Counted from the first letter of the stretch, positions 1-5,850 are shown. The stretch: 7,339 nucleotides of DNA from Alphaproteobacteria bacterium (GCA_017642625.1 JAGCOQ010000064.1:1-7339), one strand, 5' to 3'. The notes: generated by a model from the sequence alone, not told the origin. A program made the numbers and translations.

Positions 1-235
1 ATATGGTGTAAAATCTGACGTCCATGTTTCTCGTTATCATGGCACTCGTAAAGTTGTTCGTTTGTTTATTGAAAATACTGAACAAGAAAGCGAATACGAA
101 CAGTTTGGAACAGATATTAGCAACCTTGTACGCGATTTGGCAATAGAACAAGAAAAAGCTGCAAAGAAGGCTATGCGCCAAGAGAAATTGTTCAAAGTGT
201 TTCCGTTTCTTAAAAAACTTCAAAACAGCAAATAA
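1..235 (+). CDS. Unrecognised protein, C-terminal part only
   Basis: The 3' end of a gene whose start lies before the window; the first whole codon is at position 2 and the TAA stop is at 233-235, leaving 77 residues. The visible part opens with a basic, beta-like stretch (SRYHGTRKVVRLFIEN) and then becomes a long, highly charged, probably helical tail rich in Glu, Lys and Gln, ending in a Lys-rich hydrophobic segment. No family motif was recognised, so no function is proposed. The frame is supported by the absence of internal stops, by codon use like the downstream genes, and by a strong terminator 27 bases after the stop. It is probably the last gene of an upstream transcription unit. Confidence 0.75.
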   Translation, partial: YGVKSDVHVSRYHGTRKVVRLFIENTEQESEYEQFGTDISNLVRDLAIEQEKAAKKAMRQEKLFKVFPFLKKLQNSK

Positions 236-261
236 AATATCTTGGTATCTTAAAATAAAAG

Positions 262-290
262 CAAGCACCGTTGTGTGCTTGATTTTTTTT
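262..290 (+). terminator. Rho-independent terminator after the upstream partial gene
   Basis: A 7-bp perfect stem, CAAGCAC (262-268) pairing with GTGCTTG (275-281), has a 6-nt loop and is followed at once by ATTTTTTTT (282-290). It closes the unit containing the partial gene at the window start and lies 46 bases before the start of the HIT-family gene. Confidence 0.9.
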
Positions 291-321
291 GTGTTTTGTA
301 ATACCGTCTTTCGCGAAGCAC

Positions 322-328
322 AAGGAGA
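322..328 (+). promoter_or_regulatory. Shine-Dalgarno site that sets the HIT gene start
   Basis: AAGGAGA lies 7 nt before the ATG at 336. It fixes the start at 336 rather than the in-frame upstream ATG at 273, which lies inside the loop of the preceding terminator. Confidence 0.9.
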
Positions 329-335
329 TTTGTTA

Positions 336-692
336 ATGTACGATAAAAATAATGTTTTTGCGAAAATTGTTCGTGGCGAAATACCATCAAAACGTATTTA
401 TGAAAATGCCTACGCTTTGTCTTTCTATGATATTGATCCGGCGGCAACGGTGCACGCGTTGATTATTCCGCGCGGCGAATATGAAAATATCTTGGATTTT
501 TCAGCAAATGCATCTGATGACGAAAAGTTAGGATTTTTTGATTGCTTGAATAAAACGGCTGAAAAACTTGGGGTGACTGATTGCAATATTTTTGCTAATA
601 CCGGAAACGGCGTTTATATTCGTCAAAGTGTTCCACATTTTCACATGCATATTGTAGCAGGCGAAAAAATCAAAGAAATAACGACACTGTAA
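336..692 (+). CDS. HIT-family (Hint-like) nucleotide hydrolase/transferase
   Basis: A 118-residue protein of the histidine-triad superfamily, the usual length for a Hint-branch protein. The N-terminus carries the family pattern FAKIVRGEIPSKRIYE, then a mid-domain ending in ALIIPR near residue 46. The active-site triad HFHMHIV spans residues 101-107, with His101, His103 and His105. Family members hydrolyse or transfer nucleoside monophosphates, typically purine nucleoside phosphoramidates or acyl-AMP, through a covalent nucleotidyl-His intermediate. The natural substrate here cannot be read from the sequence. The ATG at 336 is chosen because of the strong SD at 322-328. The TAA stop overlaps the ATG of the next gene by one base (TAATG), so the two are probably translationally coupled. 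It is a cytosolic enzyme with no signal peptide. Confidence 0.93.
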   Translation: MYDKNNVFAKIVRGEIPSKRIYENAYALSFYDIDPAATVHALIIPRGEYENILDFSANASDDEKLGFFDCLNKTAEKLGVTDCNIFANTGNGVYIRQSVPHFHMHIVAGEKIKEITTL

Positions 693-910
693 TGATTGTA
701 AATGTTCGTGTTATTCCGCGTGCACGCGTTCAAAAGATTGTCGCTGATGGCGACATATTGCGCGTTTATACCAATGCGACGCCAACTGATGGTGAAGCAA
801 ATGCTGCGGTAATAAAAATGCTTGCTAAACACTATGATGTACCAAAATCACACATCTGTATTGTGCGTGGCGCAACATCGCATGACAAGGTGATTGAGAT
901 TGCCGAATAA
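692..910 (+). CDS. UPF0235 (DUF167/YggU) family protein
   Basis: A 72-residue protein matching the small DUF167 fold. It has an N-terminal strand with VIPRA (residues 7-11), a central LRVYTNATPTDGEAN block (residues 23-37) containing the hallmark DGEAN, then the helix AVIKMLAKHYDV, and the closing pattern KSHICIVRGATSHDK (residues 52-66). The family is widespread and compact, and its biochemical role is not established. The start overlaps the stop of the HIT gene by one base, so it is probably translated by reinitiation, which explains the lack of a separate SD. A terminator starts directly after the stop, so the HIT and DUF167 genes form a two-gene unit. Confidence 0.92.
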   Translation: MIVNVRVIPRARVQKIVADGDILRVYTNATPTDGEANAAVIKMLAKHYDVPKSHICIVRGATSHDKVIEIAE

Positions 911-911
911 T

Positions 912-932
912 ACCGCCGTTTCGGCGGTTTTT
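912..932 (+). terminator. Rho-independent terminator of the HIT-DUF167 unit
   Basis: ACCGCCG (912-918) pairs with CGGCGGT (922-928) around a TTT loop, followed by a T-run to 932. The same 17-nt hairpin, with one base changed, recurs at 2324-2340 on the other side of the two unknown genes. Confidence 0.9.
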
Positions 933-948
933 AATTATCTTAATATGC

Positions 949-976
949 TTGACGTCATTGATTTTTGTACTACAAT
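949..976 (+). promoter_or_regulatory. Sigma70-like promoter of the repeat-protein module
   Basis: A -35 box TTGACG (949-954) and a -10 box TACAAT (971-976) are separated by 16 nt. Each hexamer matches the consensus at five of six positions. Transcription would begin near 982-984, giving a very short leader of about 14 nt that consists almost entirely of the SD. Because it sits straight after a terminator, the two unknown genes should be expressed independently of their upstream neighbours. Confidence 0.75.
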
Positions 977-984
977 CATCAAAA

Positions 985-990
985 AAGGAA
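985..990 (+). promoter_or_regulatory. Shine-Dalgarno site that sets the start at 997
   Basis: AAGGAA, 6 nt before the ATG at 997. It supports this start over the in-frame TTG at 949, which is the -35 box itself and lies upstream of the expected transcription start. Confidence 0.8.
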
Positions 991-996
991 TCCGGT

Positions 997-1839
997 ATGA
1001 CGCACGATATAATAATTGATATAATACAAAATATAATAATTAAATTTTTTAAAAGCACCGACGAATGGCTGGATGAACGTTTGCAACAGGAAAAAGACCC
1101 CAATATGGTTGCACGTATACAAGCCACAAAACAATGGTGGAATAAGGTTAGATTCAACCGCTGGAAGTATCTTGATGATGATATAATGTGTCATTTGGAT
1201 GGATTCGTTGTAAAACATGAAAATGTTTATGTAGATAAATTAAAGTGGACAGATTTCTATATCAGAGACGCTGTGTATAATGTTCTGGTGGCAATACGTT
1301 CGCGGTGGAATTCGGAACTAACATTCCAAGAAAAGAACGAGGGGGTGAAAAATGCCATTATTTTAGAGAAATTAGCCGTTTTTTTCCATGATGTTGCCGT
1401 AACCTTGGAAAAACTTGTTCCGGTCAACAGTGATGAAAAGGATGAGATATATAAAGCAAAATGTTACTGGGAAATAATCTGTTGTGGTGCAAGCAGACTT
1501 GTGGCGCATCCAGAAAAACAGAATTCTTCAAATGTACATAACTCTTTCGAAGGACAGAATCTTTTGTGGGTTAATGGAATTCGTAAATGGTGGCATTGGT
1601 TTGACCTTAATAAACTTGGTAAAGATTCTAAAAACCGCGCGATTTTAACCGCTGTGTCCAATGTATTATCGGCTATGAATTTATATTATAAGAATCCAGA
1701 CCAGAAACAATATCGTCAACTGACGGGGGCACTTAACTTGTATCGTCAAACTTCTCAAAATATACTGACAAAATATCAGCAAGCAGTGGTTGATAAAAAC
1801 CGTGAAATACTTGGTAACAATCATGGCAAGGGTATGTAA
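997..1839 (+). CDS. Unrecognised Trp-rich helical protein with two copies of a repeat unit
   Basis: A 280-residue protein matching no family I can name. It has no signal peptide; the Ile-rich N-terminus (residues 5-18) looks amphipathic rather than membrane-spanning. Two diverged units can be aligned by eye. Unit a runs over residues 13-124 (FFKSTDEWL at 17-25, KQWW at 45-48, AVYNVL at 92-97). Unit b runs over residues 125-280 (FFHDVAVTL at 129-137, CYWEI at 156-160, LLWV at 189-192, KNRAILTAVSNVLSAM at 212-227, YYKN at 230-233, then a helical tail). The Phe-to-Trp spacing is about 28-30 residues in both. Unit b has about 15 extra polar residues near 170-187. The downstream gene encodes a third copy closest to unit b. 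The ATG at 997 follows a good SD and promoter. By eye the DNA is more AT-rich than tilS or ftsH. Cytosolic location is inferred; function is unknown. Confidence 0.8.
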   Translation: MTHDIIIDIIQNIIIKFFKSTDEWLDERLQQEKDPNMVARIQATKQWWNKVRFNRWKYLDDDIMCHLDGFVVKHENVYVDKLKWTDFYIRDAVYNVLVAIRSRWNSELTFQEKNEGVKNAIILEKLAVFFHDVAVTLEKLVPVNSDEKDEIYKAKCYWEIICCGASRLVAHPEKQNSSNVHNSFEGQNLLWVNGIRKWWHWFDLNKLGKDSKNRAILTAVSNVLSAMNLYYKNPDQKQYRQLTGALNLYRQTSQNILTKYQQAVVDKNREILGNNHGKGM

Positions 1840-1875
1840 ATGGGAAACATACAGCGACACGAGGGGATTTTGTAG
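1840..1875 (+). other. In-frame 11-codon mini-ORF between the two repeat-protein genes
   Basis: Directly after the TAA of the first gene comes ATG, then ten sense codons (peptide MGNIQRHEGIL) and TAG, and the next base begins the ATG of the second gene. All three frames are the same, so the genes form one continuous frame interrupted only by stops at 1837-1839 and 1873-1875. The SD of the second gene (1861-1867) lies inside it. It may be a translated linker peptide, a remnant of a fused gene, or chance. Confidence 0.4.
1861..1867 (+). promoter_or_regulatory. Shine-Dalgarno site of the second repeat-protein gene
   Basis: GAGGGGA, 8 nt before the ATG at 1876. It shows that the second gene can be initiated on its own and does not depend on readthrough from the gene before it. 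Confidence 0.7.
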
Positions 1876-2322
1876 ATGCAAAATGGCGATTGGATGATTT
1901 CTTGGTTTATACACGATGTTGGTGCGTGGTTGAAACAATACTTCGCAGATGATGAAAACGCATCCATTGAAATATCTGTGACCAAGCGTTATTGGGAAGA
2001 GATTCTAACCAATCGACGTAATCACGAACGTCGGGTTCGTTCACTTTGGGTTGCCCAGGCGGGAAATTTGTGGTCCCTTATTGTAAGTTTAGGGCATGAT
2101 AAGTCAAATCGTGAAATCTTGACGACAATATACGATGCATTACGGGACATGGATGTTTATTTGAAAAATGGAAGTTCCAAGGCGGAACGTAATGTAATAA
2201 AAGCTGTCAATTCTTATAAAAAATTACGCAAAAAGTTTAACATTACAAATAGTGCCCAACAAAAAGAATTGGCGAAAATAACAGAATTAGTGCAAAAACA
2301 GATTCTCCCTAAAACAAAATAA
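1876..2322 (+). CDS. Unrecognised Trp-rich helical protein, single copy of the repeat unit
   Basis: A 148-residue protein that is a shorter paralogue of the C-terminal half of its upstream neighbour. Shared positions include FIHDVGAWL (residues 11-19) against FFHDVAVTL, RYWEEI (38-43) against CYWEI, LWV (57-59) against LWV, KSNREILTTIYDAL (76-89) against SKNRAILTAVSNVL, and YLKN (95-98) against YYKN. Both end in a charged helical tail closing with EIL or QIL plus a short basic end. The spacing of the conserved Trp and Phe residues is kept, which makes coincidence unlikely. It has no signal peptide or membrane segment and no catalytic motif I recognise; it is basic and probably all-helical. 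It lies 36 nt after its neighbour in the same frame and almost certainly on the same transcript. The two proteins may form a complex, but that is only inference. Function is unknown. Confidence 0.8.
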   Translation: MQNGDWMISWFIHDVGAWLKQYFADDENASIEISVTKRYWEEILTNRRNHERRVRSLWVAQAGNLWSLIVSLGHDKSNREILTTIYDALRDMDVYLKNGSSKAERNVIKAVNSYKKLRKKFNITNSAQQKELAKITELVQKQILPKTK

Positions 2323-2323
2323 A

Positions 2324-2340
2324 ACCGCCATTTCGGCGGT
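2324..2340 (-). terminator. Terminator of the LOG-family gene, near-copy of the 912 hairpin
   Basis: ACCGCC (2324-2329) and GGCGGT (2335-2340) form a 6-bp stem around ATTTC. Read on the minus strand, the stem is followed by TTTTATTTTG, so it should terminate the minus-strand gene ending at 2373. On the plus strand there is an A-rich upstream side but no T-run (AAATATT), so termination of the repeat-protein genes here would be weaker. Confidence 0.7.
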
Positions 2341-2372
2341 AAATATTGGTGAATTACACCGCTTGAAATCGC

Positions 2373-2930
2373 CTAGGATTTATAGTTTAAAATCCCGTCT
2401 ATAAGTTCCTGGGGATCGCTGGCAATGGCGACATTATAGTCATCCAATGTATCAATAAATCTATTGTTCATCATGTCAACAATCAGTTGATGAAAAGCCC
2501 ACCAAAAGTGGCGTGTGTTCAAAAAGAATACGGGTTTATTTGTCTCGCCAATTTGTTGCATTGTTAAAATGTCCGTCACTTCGTTCAATGTGCCGATTCC
2601 CCCAGGTAATATGATGAAAGCATCGGATAATTCAAACATTTTCTGTTTACGTTCATTTACCCCAGGCACAATTTGGACATCTATGCCCTTGTGTACAGGT
2701 TCCTGTTTCGCGACAACATGTTCTGTTGAAATGCCAATTACATGTGCGCCGCTTTCAAGTGCAGCCCCAGCCACAGCACCCATTAATCCAACATCGCCAC
2801 CACCAAAGACCATGGACAGCCCATTTTTTCCAATCAATTCGCCCATCAATTCCGCATCAGTAACAAAAGCAGGGTTCAATCCAAACTGGTGCCCACAATA
2901 AACTGCAACTGTTTTAATTTTATGTTTCAT
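2373..2930 (-). CDS. LOG-family protein (putative nucleotide 5'-monophosphate phosphoribohydrolase)
   Basis: A 185-residue Rossmann-fold protein of the LOG/TIGR00730 family, at the usual family length. It shows VAVYCGHQFG (residues 8-17) at the first strand, GGGDVGLMG (43-51), NERK (92-95) with the conserved Arg94-Lys95, and the signature PGGIGTLNE (109-117) with the catalytic Glu117. Characterised relatives hydrolyse the N-glycosidic bond of nucleoside 5'-monophosphates, releasing ribose 5-phosphate and a free base; plant and some bacterial members activate cytokinins this way. Which nucleotide is used here is not visible. The ATG at 2930 is preceded on the minus strand by AAAGGGA about 8 nt upstream. 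It is divergent from tilS and convergent with the repeat-protein module, and appears to be monocistronic. Confidence 0.92.
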   Translation of the reverse strand: MKHKIKTVAVYCGHQFGLNPAFVTDAELMGELIGKNGLSMVFGGGDVGLMGAVAGAALESGAHVIGISTEHVVAKQEPVHKGIDVQIVPGVNERKQKMFELSDAFIILPGGIGTLNEVTDILTMQQIGETNKPVFFLNTRHFWWAFHQLIVDMMNNRFIDTLDDYNVAIASDPQELIDGILNYKS

Positions 2931-2954
2931 TCCTTTTTCCCTTTATTTTTCGTA

Positions 2955-2983
2955 ATTATAGCATAAAATGGCGGTATTATGAA
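2955..2983 (-). promoter_or_regulatory. Promoter of the LOG-family gene (extended -10)
   Basis: Read on the minus strand there is a perfect TATAAT (2960-2955) preceded by TGC, giving an extended -10 of the TGnTATAAT type. At 17-nt spacing there is a partial -35, TTCATA (2983-2978). Transcription would start near 2948, leaving a leader of about 18 nt. The -35 lies on the start codon of the divergent tilS gene. Confidence 0.7.
2968..2982 (+). other. Four-codon leader ORF overlapping the tilS start (ATGA)
   Basis: ATG GCG GTA TTA TGA encodes M-A-V-L, and its TGA overlaps the tilS ATG at 2979-2981. There is no convincing SD for either start. It may be chance in this short intergenic stretch. Confidence 0.25.
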
Positions 2984-3965
2984 TCAAAAGTTTATGGATT
3001 TTATGCGTAATTTCTATGGGAAAAAATTGGCCGTCGCGGTAAGTGGTGGCGTTGATTCCGTTGCGTTGTTGCATTGGCTGGTGGAAATTGGTGCGGACAT
3101 TGTATGTTTGCATGTAAATCATGGTTTGCGTGCTGTTGCGGATACGGAAAGCGAATATGTTCGTGATTTGTGCAAAAAGTTAAATGTCCCGTGCAAAATC
3201 TTTCGCTGGATGGGGGACAAACCAGAATCCGGGCTCGAGGCCGCTGCCCGCGCCGCGCGTTATAAAATGATGACGGATTTTTGCCATGAAAATGAAATTG
3301 AATATTTGCTTACCGCGCATCAAGCAGATGACCAGATTGAAACATTTTTAATGAATCTGGGGCGGGGCAGTGGTGTGTTCGGTTTGGCGGCCATGCAGCC
3401 AGTTTCTGAACGTGACGGAATTAAAATCGTTCGCCCACTGTTAAATGTTTCGCGCGAAGAATTGAAAAATTATTGCGACACGCGCGGTATCAAATACTTT
3501 GTTGATGAAATGAACAATGATGCGCGTTATACGCGTGTGCGCATTCGCAAAAATCGTCATGTGTTGCACGACGCGTTGGGTATTAGTGATGAACGCATTT
3601 TATTAGCGATTGAAAATCTGAACCGTGCGCGTGATGCAATCGCAACGGATATTGATAAATTGGTCGCTGATGTAATGGGAAATGGATTTGCGATGTTTCG
3701 TGATTCTTTTCTGTTTGACCTGGCCCACGATATTAGATTAAAGTTTATTGGAACTTTGATTCAAAAAATTGGGGGGGACGATTATCAACCGCGCTTGAAT
3801 TCGTTGTGCTTGGCATTAAATAAGTTGCATGGGAATTGCAAATTTACGCTGGGGCACTGCACAGTCAGACGGTTGGGCGAGCGTATTTTAATTGTTCCCG
3901 AAGGGGCAAAAACAACATTCAGGAAAAGAAATGGCAAAAATGGGAAACTTAAAAAACAAAATTAA
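2979..3965 (+). CDS. tilS: tRNA(Ile)-lysidine synthase
   Basis: A 328-residue cytosolic enzyme that uses ATP to attach lysine to C34 of the CAU-anticodon isoleucine tRNA, switching it to read AUA codons. The N-terminal PP-loop ATPase domain is complete: SGGVDS (residues 22-27), the HVNHGLR block (45-51), ARAARY (90-95), TAHQADDQIET (112-122), GRGSG (128-132) and RPLL (152-155). The rest is a shorter, divergent C-terminal part; the protein is about a quarter shorter than the E. coli enzyme, as in other compact TilS forms. The ATG at 2979 lies close before the PP-loop, but the upstream sequence has no clear SD or strong promoter, so the exact start is slightly uncertain. The last 35 bases, coding a Lys-rich tail, overlap the start of ftsH in another frame. 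Confidence 0.95.
   Translation: MNQKFMDFMRNFYGKKLAVAVSGGVDSVALLHWLVEIGADIVCLHVNHGLRAVADTESEYVRDLCKKLNVPCKIFRWMGDKPESGLEAAARAARYKMMTDFCHENEIEYLLTAHQADDQIETFLMNLGRGSGVFGLAAMQPVSERDGIKIVRPLLNVSREELKNYCDTRGIKYFVDEMNNDARYTRVRIRKNRHVLHDALGISDERILLAIENLNRARDAIATDIDKLVADVMGNGFAMFRDSFLFDLAHDIRLKFIGTLIQKIGGDDYQPRLNSLCLALNKLHGNCKFTLGHCTVRRLGERILIVPEGAKTTFRKRNGKNGKLKKQN
3921..3924 (+). promoter_or_regulatory. Shine-Dalgarno site that sets the ftsH start, inside tilS
   Basis: AGGA lies 6 nt before the ATG at 3931 and within the tilS coding region. It favours 3931 over the in-frame TTG at 3892, which has no SD, and over the ATG at 3940, which is too far away. Confidence 0.65.
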
Positions 3966-5817
3966 ACGCGATAAATCAACTTGGTTTTTAGCTATACCGA
4001 TACTTATCATTGTTGGTTTGGGATTAATTGCATTTGGCGCACGCGACAACTTGGTTTTGCCGACCGCAACAAACACTGTCGAAGCGGTGCGTCCAGTTGA
4101 ATTATCTTTTTCAGACGTTCTGCGTCGCGCAGACGAAATCAAAACAATGAATATTCATGGCAGTGATGCAACCGGTACACTGGAAGACGGGACAAAATAC
4201 ACTGCAACGATTGCATATGATCCAGAATTGTTAACAAAAATCGCGGCCAGTGGCGCAACTATTTCCATTGATTCAACCAAGCCATTTATGGAACGGATGG
4301 GATTTTGGTTGCCGATTTTATTGTGGCTGGTTTTCTTTTGGTTCTTGTTCCGTGGTTCGCGTGGTGGAATCAGTCGCAGTATCGCAAGTCAGAATCCGAC
4401 AAAAATTATGACGGGCAATGTAAAGAAAACTACATTCAAAGATGTTGCGGGTATTGAATCTGAAAAACAAGAGTTGATGGAAATTGTCGATTTCTTGAAA
4501 AACAAGGAAAAGTTTAGTGCGCTTGGTGCGCGCGTTCCGCGTGGTGTTTTGTTATCGGGTGAACCGGGAACCGGTAAAACATTGTTGGCACGCGCGATTG
4601 CGGGCGAAGCAAATGTTCCTTTCTTTGCCGCATCCGGCAGCGATTTTTCCGGAATCATTGTTGGTTTGGGTGTTGCAAAAATCAAAGAAATGTTTGAAAT
4701 GGCAAAGCGCAACGCCCCATGCATTTTGTTCATTGATGAAATTGATGCAATCGGGCAAAAGCGTAGCACACAAATCCATAATGACCAAGACCGCGAACAA
4801 ACATTGAATCAGTTGCTGATTGAAATGGACGGTTTCGCAAATGACACTGGCATAATTGTTTTGGGTGCAACAAATCGTGTTGATATGTTGGATCCTGCTT
4901 TATTGCGTCCTGGGCGTTTTGACAGACAGGTCTATATTGAATTGCCGGATATGGCGGGTCGTGACGAGATTCTGAAATTATATGCAGATCGCGTGAAGTT
5001 GGCAAAAGATGTCGATTTGAAAAATATCGCGCGTGGAACAACTGGTTTTTCAGGTGCAGATTTGGAAAACTTGTTGAACGAAGCGGCATTGCATGCGGTT
5101 CGTGCAGGGCACAAAGAAGTCACCAACGAAGACATGGACGAAGCGCGTGATAAAATTATGATGGGACCGCGCAAGGTTCGCAAGATTCGTGATGACGATA
5201 AAAAACTTACTGCATATCACGAAGCAGGGCACGCGTTTGTCAGTCAACATTATTCAGATGTGACCGATCCTATACACAAGGCGACAATTATTCCGCGCGG
5301 TCGTGCATTGGGTATGGTTCAACACTTGCCAATAGATGACAAAGTTTCCATGACCATTGCCGAAGTTCGTGCACAGTTGTCTGTGTCGCTTGCGGGGCGT
5401 GCCGCCGAAGAAATATTCTTTGGTGCGAATAAAATAACAACGGGCGCAGAAAGCGATATTGCCGCCGCAACACGTTTGGCGCGTTATTCGATAACGACGG
5501 CGGGTCTGTCCGATAAAATTGGTTTGGTTGCAATCAATCAATCGAACACATGGGGCGGACGCAGTGCGCTTGAAAATGCATCTGAAAAAACAGCTGAATT
5601 GGTTGATGCAGAAATTCGCAACTGGATGGATGCTGCGCACAATGATGCGAAAAAGATATTGTCGCATAATCGCACAATCGTTGATAAATTGGCAACTGAA
5701 TTGTTGAATCGCGAAACATTGACTGGTGATGAAATCCGCGAAATTATTGCGGGTAAAAAACCGAACAAGAAAACCGCGACAATAAAAAAGAAAAGCACAA
5801 CGGTTAAAAAGAAATAA
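3931..5817 (+). CDS. ftsH: ATP-dependent zinc metalloprotease FtsH
   Basis: A 628-residue membrane-anchored AAA+ protease, about the normal length, which degrades membrane and soluble regulatory proteins at the inner membrane. Domains in order: first membrane helix (about residues 17-36), a periplasmic segment, second membrane helix (about 123-141), Walker A GEPGTGKT (210-217), Walker B ILFIDEID (265-272), the second region of homology GATNRVDMLDP through RPGRFDRQ (312-333, with Arg fingers), the zinc site HEAGH (430-434), the third zinc ligand Asp509 in TGAESD, and a Lys-rich tail. ATPase and protease sites are therefore intact. The odd part is the pore: the usual FVEMFVGVGA reads FSGIIVGLGV (239-248), replacing the pore Phe with Ile, and the Gly-rich loop before DRE is replaced by IHNDQ. 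It overlaps tilS by 35 bases and is probably co-transcribed with it. Confidence 0.96.
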   Translation: MAKMGNLKNKIKRDKSTWFLAIPILIIVGLGLIAFGARDNLVLPTATNTVEAVRPVELSFSDVLRRADEIKTMNIHGSDATGTLEDGTKYTATIAYDPELLTKIAASGATISIDSTKPFMERMGFWLPILLWLVFFWFLFRGSRGGISRSIASQNPTKIMTGNVKKTTFKDVAGIESEKQELMEIVDFLKNKEKFSALGARVPRGVLLSGEPGTGKTLLARAIAGEANVPFFAASGSDFSGIIVGLGVAKIKEMFEMAKRNAPCILFIDEIDAIGQKRSTQIHNDQDREQTLNQLLIEMDGFANDTGIIVLGATNRVDMLDPALLRPGRFDRQVYIELPDMAGRDEILKLYADRVKLAKDVDLKNIARGTTGFSGADLENLLNEAALHAVRAGHKEVTNEDMDEARDKIMMGPRKVRKIRDDDKKLTAYHEAGHAFVSQHYSDVTDPIHKATIIPRGRALGMVQHLPIDDKVSMTIAEVRAQLSVSLAGRAAEEIFFGANKITTGAESDIAAATRLARYSITTAGLSDKIGLVAINQSNTWGGRSALENASEKTAELVDAEIRNWMDAAHNDAKKILSHNRTIVDKLATELLNRETLTGDEIREIIAGKKPNKKTATIKKKSTTVKKK

Positions 5818-5820
5818 AAC

Positions 5821-5850
5821 AAACGGCATCATTTGATGCCGTTTTTATTT
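5821..5850. terminator. Bidirectional terminator between ftsH and the methyltransferase gene
   Basis: AAACGGCATC (5821-5830) pairs with GATGCCGTTT (5835-5844) around ATTT, a 10-bp perfect stem. On the plus strand it runs into TTTTTATTT; on the minus strand it is followed by GTTTTATTTC. It serves both ftsH and the convergent methyltransferase, whose stop codon (5845-5847 on the minus strand) sits directly at the base of the stem. Confidence 0.92.

Noticed and set aside
273..335. Upstream extension of the HIT protein to an ATG at 273
   Set aside because: It would start inside the loop of a rho-independent terminator and run through its T-run. The ATG at 336 has a near-ideal SD and matches the normal family start.
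949..996. TTG start at 949 for the first repeat protein
   Set aside because: The TTG is the -35 box and lies upstream of the predicted transcription start. The ATG at 997 has an SD at good spacing.
1834..1878. Stop-codon reassignment joining the two repeat proteins
   Set aside because: The intervening stops are TAA and TAG. TAA ends nearly all other genes in the window and TAG ends the LOG gene, so reassignment is unlikely.
2011..2040. Possible HEPN-like RNase motif (R-N-H cluster, RRNHER) in the second repeat protein
   Set aside because: The spacing does not fit R-x4-6-H, and the His is not present in the other two copies of the unit.
2348..2360. Small inverted repeat GGTG/CACC in the convergent gap
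   Set aside because: The stem is only 4 bp with no T-run on either side; the stronger hairpin at 2324-2340 explains termination.
2515..2901. Plus-strand frame antisense to the LOG-family gene (128 codons)
   Set aside because: The LOG protein on the other strand has clear family motifs. This frame is Pro/Ser/Cys-rich without motifs.
3892..3930. TTG start at 3892 for FtsH
   Set aside because: There is no SD, and it adds 13 residues lacking family similarity. The ATG at 3931 has AGGA 6 nt upstream.
5254..5832. Long open frame antisense to ftsH (192 codons)
   Set aside because: It is a mirror of ftsH codon bias, with no SD and a Cys/Phe/Arg-rich unnatural composition. Other antisense frames inside ftsH, LOG and the repeat-protein genes were discarded for the same reason.
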